64,000 bases of DNA from Forficula auricularia (Eukaryota; Arthropoda; Insecta; Dermaptera; Forficulidae): NCBI GenBank assembly GCA_024734495.1, contig JALMQS010000153.1, forward strand, positions 5,977,294 to 6,041,293, read 5' to 3'. Shown piece by piece: positions 1-11,514 of the stretch (its first letter is position 1; each line of letters opens with the position of its first letter). Under the pieces are notes generated by a model. The model saw only the letters and a list, made by a program, of their open reading frames with translations. It searched no databases and was not told the DNA's origin. The position numbers and the translations under genes are program-made.

Positions 1-190
1 TAGTAACAGAATAAAACGGAATTCCTAAAATTTGGGATTTTCAAATGAGATGCGCCACCTCAAAGGGTTGTCCGATCGATCTCAAATTTTGTACACATTA
101 TTTTCTTACCCAACCTCACAATTTGAGGAGGCGTCCCGAAAACCTTTTGAAAAAAAAATTCACTAGGTATAGCTATGGTCCACCCTAGGG
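1..190 (-). repeat. Interspersed repeat fragment, family K
   Basis: The reverse complement resembles two other places in the window, about 43310-43400 and 43615-43760. Shared features are a phrase for 'caaattatgaggta', a mononucleotide-rich centre and an end reading 'agggtggacc'. No coding potential was seen. The class is unknown; it is called a repeat only because of the three diverged copies. The left edge is cut by the window. Confidence 0.5.

Positions 191-1111
191 CTCATACTTG
201 AGAGCGATCACAGCATAAGACGATCGAAATGTCGTAGTTTTATTGTATTATTTATTCGTGATCAATAAATAATTATAATTAATTGTATATTTTATTATAA
301 TACAATTTCAATCAAATTAATGACGAAAATAAAAGCTTCAACAGCTTCATTACTAATGAATTACACTTAAATTTATTGAGCTTGTGAATAAAGTTAATAA
401 CAATTACATTAAATATATTGCTGGTTATATAGTTTGAATTCATTACATAAAACCGTTAATAACTTAATTTGAAAAATCAACATATTAACCGCACAGTTTG
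501 TATTGATTGAATGAAATTATTCACTAATGTCGTTATTTAATCACAAATTAAAAATTTCCGCCAATTATTCTCGACTTTTGAAATCGAATCGATGCCATTA
601 ATAGTTGAAAACCCGGTTTGGTACATAAAACCGGATATTGTGGACCTAGAGGCCAAAAAGGGTCCAAAAATCCATTGGTCAGTGAGTACATATGTATATA
701 TGTATGTACGTATGTGTCACCCCTGCGTTTCGCAACTATAAGTCTCAAAGCTACGAAATTCGAAACTTAAGCTCGATATAGGCTAGAAGGAGTTCAGCAA
801 GCTTTTGTTTGTAGTTTTGTATTGTTTTTTTTTCTTGATCGCATTGCACAGTTGTGGGGCGCTTTTGGCGCTCCCAACACTTTGGCCTTGGTTCTGAAGT
901 CCTACTGGCGCCCATATATATATATATATATATATGTACTTTTCACTAATAGCCACAACATCTGGCGTAATTGTTCGTCCATCTCATGAGGGTTTTAACC
1001 TAATTTCTAAATAAATCTGTATTCTTTCTGTAAAGAGCTGCCCCCCTCAACGTGGCGAAATAAATCAGTCATTGAAATCTGAAAACCCGAAGTGGACATT
1101 TACATGAAAGA
191..1111. other. AT-rich non-coding stretch
   Basis: No recognisable gene. 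It contains a short (TA)n run at about 917-934 and poly-T tracts. Short open frames here show no family signature. It is consistent with intron or intergenic insect DNA. Confidence 0.5.

Positions 1112-2112
1112 TTTTTCGTTTTTTTTTTTTTGATTTTCTCAAAAACAGCTCTAATAGATCAAGAGCCCACGACGGCCAGACCTTCGTTATTTTATAAAAG
1201 CTGAAAGTTTTTCTGTGCATGTCCCCTATACAGGTAAGAACGACCAGCGACTATAGAGTTTGGGTTGTGGTTACTTTGGCAGGTAACAGGTAATAAAGGT
1301 GTATAAAATAGTACTTTAAATTCGTTAAAGTATAAAGCTCAATTTTTTTATATTTTCTTCGGGATAACTTTAGAAATCTCGTCATCCATTGCCGGACACT
1401 TATGACAGTTGCTACCCCCTGCCAGACACCCCTAAACTTTAATAAATTATAATTATACTTTCGTTATAATATAAAAGATAAATTTTATATATGTTACTTG
1501 GCGACCTATAAAAAAATGTTACCTCAATAGGCGGACAGTTTTAATGGTTTTTACATAGATTTTTGACATTTCGGTTATTATTGATAACCATTGGTGAAGA
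1601 CATGGAGGAATCGACTTAAAATCAAAAATAACCATCGATTCTTATCTAATACTAGAGGAATAACCTTATTGCATTCCATTTTTGTTGTTTTGACTATTAA
1701 TGACAACTTCTACTGAAAACGTGGAAGAATCGACTTAAAATCAAAAAGACTAAATTCTTTTATGGAAAACCACTCAAGCTTGAGTTTCTTAAAGTTTAGG
1801 GGTGTTTGGCAGGGGGTAGCAACTGTCATAAGTGTCCGGCAATGGATGACGAGATTTCTAAAGTTATCCCGAAGAAAATGTAAAAAAATTGAGCTTTATA
1901 CTTTAACTAATTTAAAGTACTATTTTATACACCTTTATTACCAGATAACTGCCAAAGTAACCACAACTCAAACTCTATAGTCGCTGGTCGTTCTTACCTG
2001 TATAGGGGACATGCACAGAAAAACTTTCAGCTTTTATAAAATAACGAAGGTCTGGCCGTCGTGGGCTCTTGAGCTATAATGATTTTGAGAAAATAAAAAA
2101 AAACGAAATAAA
1112..2112. repeat. 1.0-kb foldback (long inverted repeat) element
   Basis: Two arms of about 330 bp (1112-1443 and 1783-2112) are reverse complements with a few mismatches. 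Landmarks are 'cacgacggccagacc' in the left arm against 'ggtctggccgtcgtg' in the right, and 'ccattgccggacac' against 'gtgtccggcaatgg'. The spacer carries a diverged internal direct repeat ('gaatcgacttaaaatcaaaa', near 1609 and 1727). No transposase is seen, so it would be a non-autonomous foldback. A short open frame in the right arm is judged non-coding. A transcript across it would form long double-stranded RNA. Confidence 0.75.

Positions 2113-2469
2113 GGAAGGGGTTGAAAATTAGTAACGATGATTTCAAATAAATAAAAATGTGAAATTCGTGTGGTGAACACACCAGGTGATTTGAATATAG
2201 ATTCCATAAACCGACAAAATCTGTTGGAATTTCTAATTCGAATTTTTTCACAATTATAAAACTTTCTCCACTCTCCTGGGAGTAGAAAGTTGAGTCTGGC
2301 TTTAAAGCTATCCGTATACTGTAATAGAGAGCATAATAAATTATGAATAGATCCAATTTAGAATCGAGCTTAAAAATTAATACGATTTTCGATCTATATC
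2401 TACTATTTTCCATGACCATTTCTAAAGGCTACCTTGAAATTCCCTTCAACAACAGGTTTAAATGTAATT
2113..2469. other. Non-coding, AT-rich
   Basis: A 130-codon minus-strand open frame overlaps this stretch and the foldback arm (2027-2419). It has no recognisable domain, is rich in residues produced by AT-rich codons, and runs into the repeat. It is not annotated as a gene. Confidence 0.5.

Positions 2470-2720
2470 AAAGGAATCGTAGGGAGTTGGACTTGACTTT
2501 AAATTAAATACAAAGTTTTTTTATTTAATAGGTCAAACGTTTCGTTGCTGGTTCGCAACTTATTCAATGGCTCATTTATTAAACTTATTTGTCTGGGGGT
2601 TTGACTAAGAGAAAAACCATTTTCAAACAGTATCCTTACAAATCACACAAATTTTATCAAATAATATAAAAAAATAAACCTTTTAAAACAATGTAATTAC
2701 AAAACATTACAAACAATTAT
2470..2720 (-). mobile_element. Penelope-type hammerhead fragment, degenerate
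   Basis: The stretch shares its upstream phrase ('atcgtagggagttggac') and its ribozyme-like block with the better copy at 43400-43600. Read on the minus strand, 2528-2575 gives a stem II of GTTGC/GCAAC followed by GAAACGTTTGACC. That keeps the hammerhead GAAA box and the ACGT stem III. The CUGANGA box has decayed to TTGAATA, with two core positions lost. It is probably inactive. Confidence 0.5.

Positions 2721-2739
2721 GGTACATTGTTTTTAAAAG

Positions 2740-2884
2740 CTTAGGGCGGAGTGAGGGTGCCGGTGGGGGTGCAGGGATGGGGGCAAGGTGCGTGGTTTCG
2801 GGGGAAGGTCCAGGGGGAGTTTACTATATATTTATATTTTTTTAATTTGGTTACCGTGCATCGCTCGGTGGTTCCAAGTACTAC
2740..2884 (+). mobile_element. Helitron-like non-autonomous element, 3' end
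   Basis: It has a G-rich block (about 2746-2818), then an AT linker, then the terminal phrase 'gttaccgtgcatcgctcgg' ending near 'ccaagtacta'. The same 3' terminal design, a short GC hairpin about 10 bases before an ACTA end, occurs at 23211-23237 and inverted at 51829-51870. This design is that of non-autonomous Helitron/Helentron (HINE, DINE-1-like) elements. The 5' part is missing here. Confidence 0.5.

Positions 2885-2982
2885 GGATTAATTTTCAATT
2901 TAATTATTCAGACTCATTCCGGTTCGATCCCAAGCCATGCTAATATCTAAATTATTATTTTTATACGAATTTTTCGTGCGTA

Positions 2983-3610
2983 CCTTCGGCACGCCCTCGA
3001 AGCTCAGCCCTCCTGGCGGGCGGCGTCTCGGTCCAAAAATTTTATTTCTCTTAAAAAACCACACGCCAAATGTATACCTGTAAACTTCCGAAAATACATA
3101 GTCTCTTAAAAGTTTCGCCTCATTTTCCTCCTGACACAGCTACAGAATTGAGGCTCTAGATATGAATCTGGAAGTATTTTTTTTTCTATAATCTACACCA
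3201 TTCTGATATTTTTTGTATGGAAATAGATTTATTTAAATATGTGGGATCGTGTGAGGAGGAGAATTATATTATATCATTTTTTTAAAATTTGGGATCGATA
3301 TAAGGGTCCAAATATTTAAAAGAGATCAGGTGATTATTAAAAAATAAACAAATAATATATAAATCAAATAAGATGTGATTAATTTATTCTTCTGTTCGCA
3401 AAGAAAAGCGAATTGAATAATTAATTTTTGAGTGTTGAGGGGGGGGGGGAGGAATAATTATCAATATATTTAATGTTTCTAAATTTAAAATCAATTGGAG
3501 TCTTTCATTTCAAAATTTGAGTTCAAATTACAATTATATTTCAAATTTGTCGCAAATCTACCGACGGCATCAGCGCTCCTTGTCGGCAGCATTACGTTAG
3601 CGTTGCTGCA
2983..3610 (+). repeat. S1 composite repeat, broken copy
   Basis: Two pieces match the fuller copies at 15441-16020 and 46752-47386. The first, 2983-3135, has 'cggcacgccctcgaagctc' and 'gcgtctcggtccaa'. The second, about 3410-3610, has the G-run after 'tttgagtgttgagg' and the 'ggagtctttcatttcaaaat' block. 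The roughly 275 bp between them is AT-rich and unassigned. The tRNA-like 3' part of the family is absent. Confidence 0.55.

Positions 3611-3619
3611 AATTAATCT

Positions 3620-4325
3620 GGGCTATTATATATATAAAATAGGTATATATTTTTTTTCACCTCCCACCCCCGGATCCCCCACAACTGCACCCCACCTCCG
3701 GCACCTCCCACACCACCCCACCCCGCACCCAGTTTTTGCATTTCTAGCTTTCTAATGGTCCACATATTATGTGTATATTTGTTTACTCGTATACCAATTT
3801 GCCCACATTCGTTCTTATTGATAAACATTATAAAAAAATAAATAGGAAAATAATAATAAAAAAATTATTCTATAGGATCTGAAATAATAACATAAAATTA
3901 AATAAGATTTCTTTCCAAGTTATATAAAAAAAGCCAGTTCAACCACTTTATTTGTAAACACACCTGTAATGTTATGATTTAGACACCTGTTAATTAAAAA
4001 CAAACAAAAAATTCCTAATTTTAATATAATATATTAATATTTGCTATAACCCATTACTGGGTTTTAAAATTAAAAAAACCAATTAAAAATAAATGATAAT
4101 TGAAAAAAATATAAACAAATTTTTTTATTGAGATTTTCATCTATCAATAAATACGTTAATTAAGAAAAGATCAATTAGGATTAAATTTGTCGAGTACCAG
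4201 ACCTAGCCAGATCGCTTTCTCATCCTCAAATCTTGTTAATAGAATTTGTTTCATCAAAATCGGTAGAGTCGTTTTCAAAAGAGAAATAAATATATATACA
4301 ATTTTTGCTCGTTTAATAAGAGTAG
3620..4325 (-). mobile_element. Helitron-like non-autonomous element
   Basis: On the minus strand its 5' end is at about 4325 (rc 'tattaaacgagcaaaaattg'). It is followed by the shared module ending in 'cattttgatgaaa' and the conserved 'ctggctaggtctgg' phrase. A G-rich block lies near 3660-3730, matching the inverted element at 51829-52668. I did not find its 3' ACTA end, so the left limit is approximate. Confidence 0.45.

Positions 4326-4329
4326 ATAG

Positions 4330-4815
4330 ATATGATTAATTTTGATTTGTTTCAAGACCATGGCTTGTGAACCAGTGGGTTTTGAAACATAAATCCAGCC
4401 CTGGTTATAGCATTGGTTATGTAAATGCATGCTTGGATTTTCTATTTATTGCGTGGGTGTTCTAAACCGATAGAGCAATTGAATTAATTTCATGTTCATT
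4501 AGGTTTTTAATCACAACGATAACAAAAACATAATTTGAATTTAAACATTCAATATATATATATATATATATATAACTCAGTGGTGGTCCAATGTATATAT
4601 ATAAATTGTGTACCGAAACATTTTTATTTCTATTTTTTAGTCTATTTTGAAATCAACCCACGAATGGATATTTATCGCCATATACCTGTACCTATTTAAA
4701 TATACATATATATTAATAGTGTATAAAATTAATCTGATATTGAATTTCCATTGAAATAGACGTAATCCGCGTTCCCTTTCTGCTGTTAAGGGGAATATTA
4801 TCGTTAGTATATACC

Positions 4816-4865
<50 letters not shown>

Positions 4866-5300
4866 GTCCAGCCTCAGGGTTCTTGTTAGATTCGAGAAGG
4901 GCGTGTTTTGGGGATTTCCCGGGGCTGTTTCAGCCGGGGGAGTGATTTTAAGTAGCACCTGCAAAGTGGCTCTCTGCGTTTTGATATGAATCAGGAGCGG
5001 AGGTTATCTCTGATGTACTGTTTTCATACATACCTACAGATCTTGACATATATACATTAGAAATACAAACTAAACCCCGTTCCGATTTCTCACTTCATTT
5101 ACTTGAGAGTATAAATTTAGAAAAGAGAGAGAAATGAATCCTCGGGGCTCAACTTGTAAATGATTACGTAAATTAAAAATATTCTGGCATGTTTATGGTG
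5201 CTCACTATGTTATTTTCACTTACCGCACATTAAAAACAAGCCTATCTTAAAATAGAATTAAAAGACAATTTATTACAAGGATCTCCCATAATGATCGGCG
4330..5300. other. Non-coding with microsatellites
   Basis: It holds (TA)n at about 4553-4574 and a (TA)n(TG)n run at about 4814-4862. The rest is not obviously repeated in the window. The open frame running through the TG repeat encodes a TH repeat and is an artefact. Confidence 0.6.

Positions 5301-5475
5301 GTAATTTTTTGCATTATCTTCAAACGATTTAGATATTATGTTTATTTTTAAATTTCCTATAAAAAAATAATTTTTATTTGCAGGCAGAATTAAATAAAAT
5401 TTAATTTATTTTTTTGCAAACATTTTGACCCACCCCGGCCATATTCAAGGCATAGCTGTTCACAAAGTTGGAACT
5300..5475. repeat. Helitron-like internal fragment
   Basis: The stretch containing 'gcagaattaaataaaat' and 'cattttgacccacc' resembles 27300-27420, 36840-36920 and 45240-45420. 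All of these lie in or next to Helitron-like elements. No ends are visible. Confidence 0.35.

Positions 5476-5489
5476 TAATTGTAATTAAA

Positions 5490-6175
5490 AATAAGTTGAC
5501 GTGTTCTGATGTGGCCATCCACTTGACTTTACCATAAAACCTGGCCCCTCACTTATATTTAATATTTAATCAAATTATTTATAGTCATGTAGGGGAGGGG
5601 GGGGGTTAGTTTTTGCTTTTTAGACTTCTGGGATCCCACTGAATATGTATACGAAATTTGGTTGAGTTTGCTCAAACGGCCTAGATTTTTTATTTTTACC
5701 CCCCCCCCATTTTGGGCGGTTAGTTTTTGCATTTTTAGTCTTCTGGGGTCCCACTGATTATGTATTCAAAATTTGTTTGAGTTTGGTCAAATGGCCTAGA
5801 TTTTTAATTTTTAACCCCCCTCCACCCCCTTAATTTTGCGTCGATATGCACCAAAATCTAATCAGCTCTTAATCTCAATGGATCAAAACTACGTGTGAAA
5901 TTTGGTTTCGATATTCACACTAGTTTTTGAGCTAGCTCGTCCACAAAATTTGGTAACGCACAGACTAACTTACTAACTAACTAACTAACAGACATTTTGA
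6001 CAAAACAATTATTATCTCGAAATATATAATTTTTTCTATGTTCACTTATTAGAGCTTTTTTGTAGACCGAAATGTCATGGTTACGCTCAACTTTTTTAAT
6101 CAAAATAGTTTCAGCCGTTTTTTGAGATATTTCAAAACCACTTTTCTCATGCACGAGTACAATACTTGACCATGT
5490..6175 (+). repeat. Interspersed repeat family D
   Basis: It contains a roughly 110-bp unit present about twice, each with 'gttagtttttgc', 'tctgggatcccactg' or a variant, and a C-run. A common tail follows ('ccaaaatctaatcagctc', 'tttgagctagctcgtcc', 'tttgacaaaacaattatta'). Fuller copies lie at 18796-19485 and 51055-51740, and an inverted partial copy at 18500-18720. No TIR or coding region was recognised, so the class is unknown. Confidence 0.6.

Positions 6176-6189
6176 CCTGTATGGAATTG

Positions 6190-6575
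6190 TAGTAAATTTA
6201 TAAAAACCATACTATTAGGAAAATATGAGAAAGCGCGCCTGAGCTAAAGAGTTGAATATATATAAAATTTGATTATAGAATCTAGTCAGGGGATCGATCG
6301 CCTAAATGGAGAAGGCATCTGCGGGCTTAACGCGGAAGATGTCGGATCATACCCGGCTAGGTCCTGTATCTTTTTTCAACTCTTGGTTCACTATAAAAAC
6401 GAGTCTGGTTCCAATTGCACCAAAATAGGGCAGTGACCGGATAAAAGTTTTAACTTTCGCTTTCATCTAATGCTAACATATAAACATTCTAAATAAAATT
6501 TATTATTGAATATCTGAACAAAATTCATCTGCTTCGATTCCCCAAAGAATCAGACAGATGGGCATTGTAGTAAAT
6190..6575 (+). mobile_element. tRNA-derived SINE-like element (SINE2)
   Basis: It matches the reverse complement of 44735-45115 along its length. The tRNA-like part is at 6296-6355, with 'gcctaaatggagaaggc' as a degenerate A box and 'tcggatcatacccggct' as a B-box/T-arm relic. It is followed by a unique body ending near 'gattccccaaagaatcagac'. 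Target duplications were not identified. Calling it a SINE rests on the tRNA-like head plus dispersed copies. Confidence 0.5.

Positions 6576-6612
6576 TTATATATAATTTTTGCTCGTTTAA
6601 TAAGAGTAGATA
6576..6612 (-). mobile_element. Helitron-like 5' end fragment
   Basis: It has the short block 'tttttgctcgtttaataaga' followed by 'gtaga'. This is the reverse complement of the 5' terminus seen at 22438, 29385 and 52668. Only the terminus is present. Confidence 0.4.

Positions 6613-6664
6613 AAAGTGAATTAAAATGCTAGATGAATTTCACGTAAATAAAACGAATGTAATT

Positions 6665-6722
6665 TGTGAGTTTTTATCTCGATATATATTTCGGGCTATT
6701 GACCCATCTTCGAGTAGAACAA
6665..6722 (-). ncRNA. Degenerate hammerhead-like motif
   Basis: On the minus strand there is a near-CUGAAGA box (CTCGAAGA), then GGG...CCC as stem II, then GAAATATAT. 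The last part resembles the 17041 and 60987 motifs, where GAAA is followed by an ATAT stem III. The CUGA box carries an insertion or mutation, so activity is doubtful. Confidence 0.3.

Positions 6723-7330
6723 GAAGGAATTTTATTTTCACCTAGAACCGACACCTAACTCCTTAAAAACTATAAGTATTTAGAGAAAAAGGTTATGAAT
6801 TTGTTTTGTTATATATTAAGAGAGAAAAAGCCAATTTGACTATCTCTCTGCAAAAATTTATATATGTAGAGATATTAGTATTAAAAGTCAGAATACAATA
6901 TCTCCACTGGAAACGCAACGGCTATGCCCTTGTGGGCTGTGATTATTGACAATAATAAACTAGGTTTATATTTGACAATAATCGCATAATATATTAAAAC
7001 AAAGTTGAAAAATTATAGTATTGGAAGAAAATTGTCAGTCAATTTTGCTATATCTATTAATTGGAAATTTCTGAAATAAATAAATGCTCAAGGGCCTTAG
7101 CGAAGGACGCGAGGGCTAAACCAGACGCCCTTTCAGTTTCTCATCTTCCCTTAAATCTCCTGCCCTCAAGAGATATCTCTTAATTACAAGGCTAATAAGA
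7201 GACCAAATATTTTATTTTTATAATTTATTTCAAAGAATTCAATTGAAAGAAAAAGTAAAAACATTTTCAAAACTTTTGATTTGATATTTGATTTTTTGGG
7301 TTCCTTTTTTAGTGTTTCTATTAAAAAAAT
6723..7330. other. Non-coding, AT-rich
   Basis: No gene seen. The phrase 'cctagaaccgacacctaa' near 6742 resembles 'cctagaaccaacacctaa' near 59807 inside a MITE-like pair. That suggests a small shared repeat fragment. Confidence 0.4.

Positions 7331-8027
7331 AAAAACCGACTTCAAAAAATTAAATGCAACAAATAAAATACACTAAAAGGTATAAAATAATTATTATCTT
7401 ATTTAGTTACAACTAAACGACGAAATATTAACATGAAATTACTTTTTGAAGTCGGTGCCAAACATATACCTTTTATGAATCGCATTCGACGGATCTTACT
7501 TAGTACGTTTGGTAGGTATGTATAGTTTGTTTGGCACCGACTGCAAAAGTAATTTCATGTTAATATTTCCTCGTTTAGTTGTAACTAAATAAGATAATAA
7601 TTATTTTATACCTTTTAGTGTATTTTATTTGTTGCATTTAATTTTTTTGAAGTCGGTTTTATTTTTTCTTAAAAATTATTATTCTTTTTTCTTTTTAGTG
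7701 ATGTTATTAATAGTGATCATATCATCAGAACTTGACCAAATTAATATGACACCATCCCTAAGACACCCCCTTTCGGATAAAAAAAGAACCATCGAAATCG
7801 GTTCATAAACAAAGAGGTTAGGTCTAAACAAACCTAATAAAAAAGGTCTAATACCTATGAAAAAAAAAACGAAAAAAATGGGACCAATCGGAAGCTAGAC
7901 TGGACACAATGCAAAAAAATTTTTCAAAATCGGTTGAGAATTGGCGGAGATATGATGTAACATAGGCACAAAAAAAAAAAAAAAAAATCAGTCGAATAGA
8001 GAACCTCCTCCTTTTTTGAAGTCGGTT
7331..8027 (+). mobile_element. Foldback family T element, copy 1
   Basis: The element has a 5' hairpin module and a 3' tail. The hairpin (7331-7664) has two arms of about 150 bp with 'aaccgacttcaaaaa' at its outer ends and 'gaagtcggtgccaaac' near the centre. The tail (7665-8027) again ends in 'gaagtcggtt'. So the motif AACCGACTTCAAAAA occurs inverted at the element ends, and twice more near the loop. 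Copies at 24038-24727 and 48226-48944 have the same order. No ORF is present. It is non-autonomous; the parent transposon is not identifiable here. Confidence 0.75.

Positions 8028-8260
8028 AAAAAAAGAATCATCGAAATAGGTTCATAACCAAAGAAGTTAGGCCCGAACAAACCTAACAAAAAAGATCTAA
8101 TATCAATGAAAAAAAAAACGGGACCAATCGGAAGCTAGACTGGACTCAATGCAAAAAAAATTTCAAAATCGGTTCACAATTAGCGGAGATATGAGGTAAC
8201 ATAGGCACACACAAAAAAACAGTCGAATAGAGAACCTCCTCCTTTTTTTGAAGTCGGTTA
8028..8260 (+). repeat. Tandem duplication of the family T tail
   Basis: It repeats the last part of the preceding tail ('gaatcatcgaaataggttc' ... 'gaagtcggtta'), immediately after its end. That gives two tails in a row. Small differences, such as 'gcccgaacaaacc' against 'tctaaacaaacc', show that it is not an exact assembly duplication. 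Confidence 0.65.

Positions 8261-8513
8261 AAAATGAAAATCTGGGCACTATTAGAATCGTTACGTCAGA
8301 GCATTGTATAATAGCTCGTAAACTATGTAAATAAACTATATACAAACTTCATTCTTTTTAAATAATATTGATGTGAGAAGGAGATAGACCAGAAGGTCCA
8401 TCCCCTAAAGGCCTGTATGGGCTGGCCCCTCCATCGTGAAAAGAACAGACACAAACTAGGTGTGTTCGTTTTCTCCGAAAATCAGAAAGTGTACTTCAAA
8501 ATTGTAATAGAAT
8261..8513. other. Non-coding spacer
   Basis: No recognisable repeat or gene. It ends at the left target duplication of the SINE that follows. Confidence 0.4.

Positions 8514-8527
8514 AATTGTTATGACAA

Positions 8528-8853
8528 ATAAAATAAAAAAAAAAGCCTCTGGCTCGATCTACCCTTTTTGCGAGGTATTGGCCTACTGGAATTGGCTGCT
8601 GTCCTCGGTTGGGAACAGTACCGAGGGGTCAAGTGGTTAGCTCAACGCATCTCTACAACCTTCGTTTCAGTGTTCTTAACCTAGATTCGCTGCTTCTCAA
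8701 TCAAGCAGCTACTCATTTATCCTCAGGAGGCTGAGTGAACCCCGTTCCAGACCCTATACTTACAGAAAAATTTCTGAGCATAGCCGGGAATCGAACCCGG
8801 GACCTCCTTGTTGGCAGCCAGCTATGCTACCAACTGCACCAATGAGGCGGTCC
8528..8853 (-). mobile_element. tRNA-derived SINE (SINE1) with target duplication
   Basis: On the minus strand the element starts at about 8853 with a tRNA head. The A box is like 'tggtgcagttggtagc', and a T arm CCGGG-TTCGATT-CCCGG contains a perfect B box 'ggttcgattcc'. A roughly 240-bp body and an A/T-rich tail at 8528-8545 follow. It is flanked by a 14-bp direct repeat with one mismatch, AATTGTTATGACAA (8514-8527) and AATTATTATGACAA (8854-8867). That is the mark of target-primed insertion. RNA polymerase III promoter boxes are intact by eye. 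The mobilising LINE is not known. Confidence 0.8.

Positions 8854-8967
8854 AATTATTATGACAAGGTTTAAATTTTTTCTATGGTTGAAAATAAAAA
8901 AATATTATGAGGATTGTTGGGCATCCCTGTATATAAAGATCTTAAAAAGTAGAATTAGGGTAATTTT

Positions 8968-9378
8968 TAACCGACTTCAAAAAAGAAGGATGTTTTCAAT
9001 TCGACTGAATTTTTTTTTTGTGTCTATGTTAGCTGATATTGCCAATTGTGAACTGATTTTGATTTTTTTGCATTGGGTTCAGTCTAGTTTCCGATTGGGT
9101 CCGTTTTTTCATTGTTATTGAACCTTTTTTGTTATGTATGTTCAGGTTCAGTCATAACTTCTTTGTTTATGAACCGATTTTAATGATTATTTCTGCGTTT
9201 GGTTCAGTATAGCTCCAAAATAGTCAAGATACCAATTTATTTATTTTATGTATGTTCAGCGAGAACTTTTTCCCATGTAAGCCGATTTCGATTATTCTTT
9301 TTTTATTGGAAAAGGGGTCCCTTAGGGGTGGTACCAAATTAATTTGGTCAAGTTCTGATGATATTATCAATGATGAAA
8968..9378 (-). mobile_element. Foldback family T, tail only, inverted
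   Basis: It begins 'aaccgacttcaaaaa' and runs as the reverse complement of the copy 1 tail (phrases 'tcaattcgactgaat' and 'ggtcaagttctgatga'). The hairpin module is missing on this side. The 240 bp up to 9617 show nothing recognisable. Confidence 0.6.

Positions 9379-9617
9379 TAACGTAAATCTCCAATTCTTA
9401 ACAGCAAATAATCGAAATTATAATAAAAAAATCTTAAAACATTTATTTAAAACCCGCAAACGTTTCGAGAAAATTTCTATATTTATGAAGTGAATTTTAT
9501 TATCATTTTCGGATTCATTCGCCCGACGGTTTCTCTTAGGATATGCATGCAAGTATTATCTTAAGTCCCTATTAATAGCATCCCTAAAAAGAGAAAAATA
9601 AAAATAATTTTTATAAA

Positions 9618-10086
9618 AAAAAGGCGACTTCAAAAAAATTAAATTCCACAAATAAAATAACACAAACTCAAAAATCAAATAAAATACACTAAAAGATATA
9701 AAATAATTATATAATTTCGTTTCAACTAAATGATGAAATTATTACATGAAATCACTTTTTGAAGTCGGTGCCAAACATATACATTTTATGAATCGCACTC
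9801 GACGGATTTTAGTACGTTTGGCGTGTAATGATGGACAATGTCGCGTAAGGTCGCTTATATAGTTTGTTTGGCACCGACTTCAAAAAATGATTTCATGTAA
9901 TAAGTTCATCGTTTAGTTGTAACTAAATTAGATAATTATTTTATACCTTTTAGTGTATTTTATTTGATTTTTGAGTTATTTTTATTTTATTTGTTGCATT
10001 TTAATTTTTTTGAACTCGGTTTTATTTATTTTTTATAAAAATTATTTTTAATTTTTCTTTTTTAGTGATGTTATTAATAGGGACAT
9618..10086 (+). mobile_element. Foldback family T, copy with truncated tail
   Basis: The hairpin module is 9618-10024, longer than the other copies because of extra bases near the loop and a repeated 'aaaatacac' stretch. The tail stops after about 60 bp at 'tgttattaataggga'. The end motif has mutated (GGCGACTTC), so it is probably an older copy. Confidence 0.6.

Positions 10087-10510
10087 ATCTTCCCTCAATA
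10101 TTACAAGTATTCCATTTAAAATATTCCCCCCTTTTTTTTGTATCTCCTCTAAATTTTGAATTTATATTATATTTCTTTTCTCCTCTTCTTCTTTCTGTTA
10201 GTACAAATAGCAAATACAATATTTCCCGTTGAAAATACGAGGCACCCGGCGTGTCCTCACGGGAAGAGGTCAAATGTCGTATCGGCTATTCTCTTAGCCA
10301 TTTTAACCCCATCAATTGACCGGGCAGTTTTTTCCTTTTCTCTTGGCTCTCTCTTTGTTCTTTTTGTGTCTTTTTCTCCTTTATCGTGCATTTTAGATCA
10401 ACCCAAGTAAAATACTATTTCCTGTTTCTTTATTAGGAAGATATTCTGATATTTTTATTTTGTTTTATCCCATGGTCGTGATTCTATTCATTGGTAGATC
10501 TCAAGCAGTC
10087..10510. other. Non-coding, pyrimidine-rich
   Basis: It contains T/C-rich tracts. Two short overlapping open frames on opposite strands show no domain. It ends at the hAT target duplication. Confidence 0.45.

Positions 10511-10753
10511 GTCTAGACCAGGGGTCGGCAACCTAAGGCTCGCGAGCCACATGTGGCTCTTTCGATGTCAAGTTGCGGCTCTCCAGTTTCATGAGCAAAT
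10601 ATTAATAATTATATTAATTTATTTTCAAAACTCATAAAAAAATTTTGGAGAGACACTTCACTACAAAACATACCCGATTCGCTGCTAAATTCCAACCGGT
10701 GACGCACAGAAAAAAAGCTGTCAAAGAAACAAAAACAACTGTCGAGTTCTATC

Positions 10754-10800
10754 AAGGGCGGATCCAGAAATTTTTTATGGGGGGGGGGGCATATTAAAAA
10754..10800 (+). mobile_element. Start of a nested hAT-like MITE
   Basis: 'caagggcggatccag' followed by a T/G-run is repeated at 54146 as 'caagggcggatccag' with a G-run. It looks like a terminal motif of a separate MITE family. A matching right end was not found, so its extent is unknown. Confidence 0.4.

Positions 10801-11039
10801 AATACAATATATATGAATATTTTTTAATGTATTTTAGTAGGAAATTCAACTAATTAATGTTTATTTACAAGAAATACGGTTACATTCTAAAGAAATATTT
10901 CACTCATACCAGGTGCCGTACCACACTTTCATTTTGGGGAACATGTACCCCCTCCCGGGATTTTAAAATTTTGGACTTCAAAAGTAGTTTTTAGAGACGA
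11001 TGTAGAATTAAAAACTAACAAAAAGAGCGCATGAAGAAG

Positions 11040-11400
11040 GGGAAAATATACAGGTTTACCTACTGTAGCGGCCCGCTGTTGCTTTGGCGGCGAGCCTTTA
11101 GACACGGCCGCTAGATGACTCAGTCAGATCGTTGCGACACTTTTGCATGACTGATAATATATCAGTCATGCTATAAGTGGAGCAATCCGATCTCGGCTGA
11201 GCATCCGGAAGGAGGGGCCAGCCACCAACTAGTAGCCCCTCCCCCGCTAATTAAGCGGATGGCGCCCAGCCCGGCTTTCCATCAGGGCACAAACAACGCC
11301 CTGCACACACGCAACATTGTTAGGACCGCACCGACTTGGTGGGGGGCGCGGACACGCACCACAAAGCACTCAGCACTCACGAGGCCCTAACACCTACCTA
11040..11400. other. GC-rich insert inside the hAT element
   Basis: This is one of the most GC-rich blocks in the window, with sharp borders to AT-rich flanks. It contains 'gcggcccgctgttgctttgg' and later 'ggcgcccagcccggctttcc'. No open frame, tRNA or rRNA signature was recognised. 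It is probably an inserted foreign repeat or part of a retroelement leader. Confidence 0.4.

Positions 11401-11514
11401 CTCTATTAAATGTATATTATAATATACTTGGACTATAGTTCGCTAATTGAGTTCTTCATATTTAACAAATTGGTTGAGACTACTAGTGTAAAATAGATAT
11501 TTTTTTAAAATTAA

Noticed and set aside
2027..2419. 130-codon minus-strand ORF
   Set aside because: No domain, AT-driven residue bias, and it runs across the end of a foldback arm.
4713..4964. 83-codon ORF with THTHTH repeat
   Set aside because: Produced by a (TG)n microsatellite.
7725..7745. Hammerhead box 'tcatcag' in family T tails
   Set aside because: No GAAA box or stem II at the right distance.
10156..10410. Hydrophobic 84-codon ORF
   Set aside because: Pyrimidine-rich DNA makes Phe/Leu/Ser-rich translations; no homology recognised, and an antisense ORF of equal quality exists.
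11040..11400. rDNA fragment
   Set aside because: GC-rich, but no recognisable 18S, 28S or 5S phrase.
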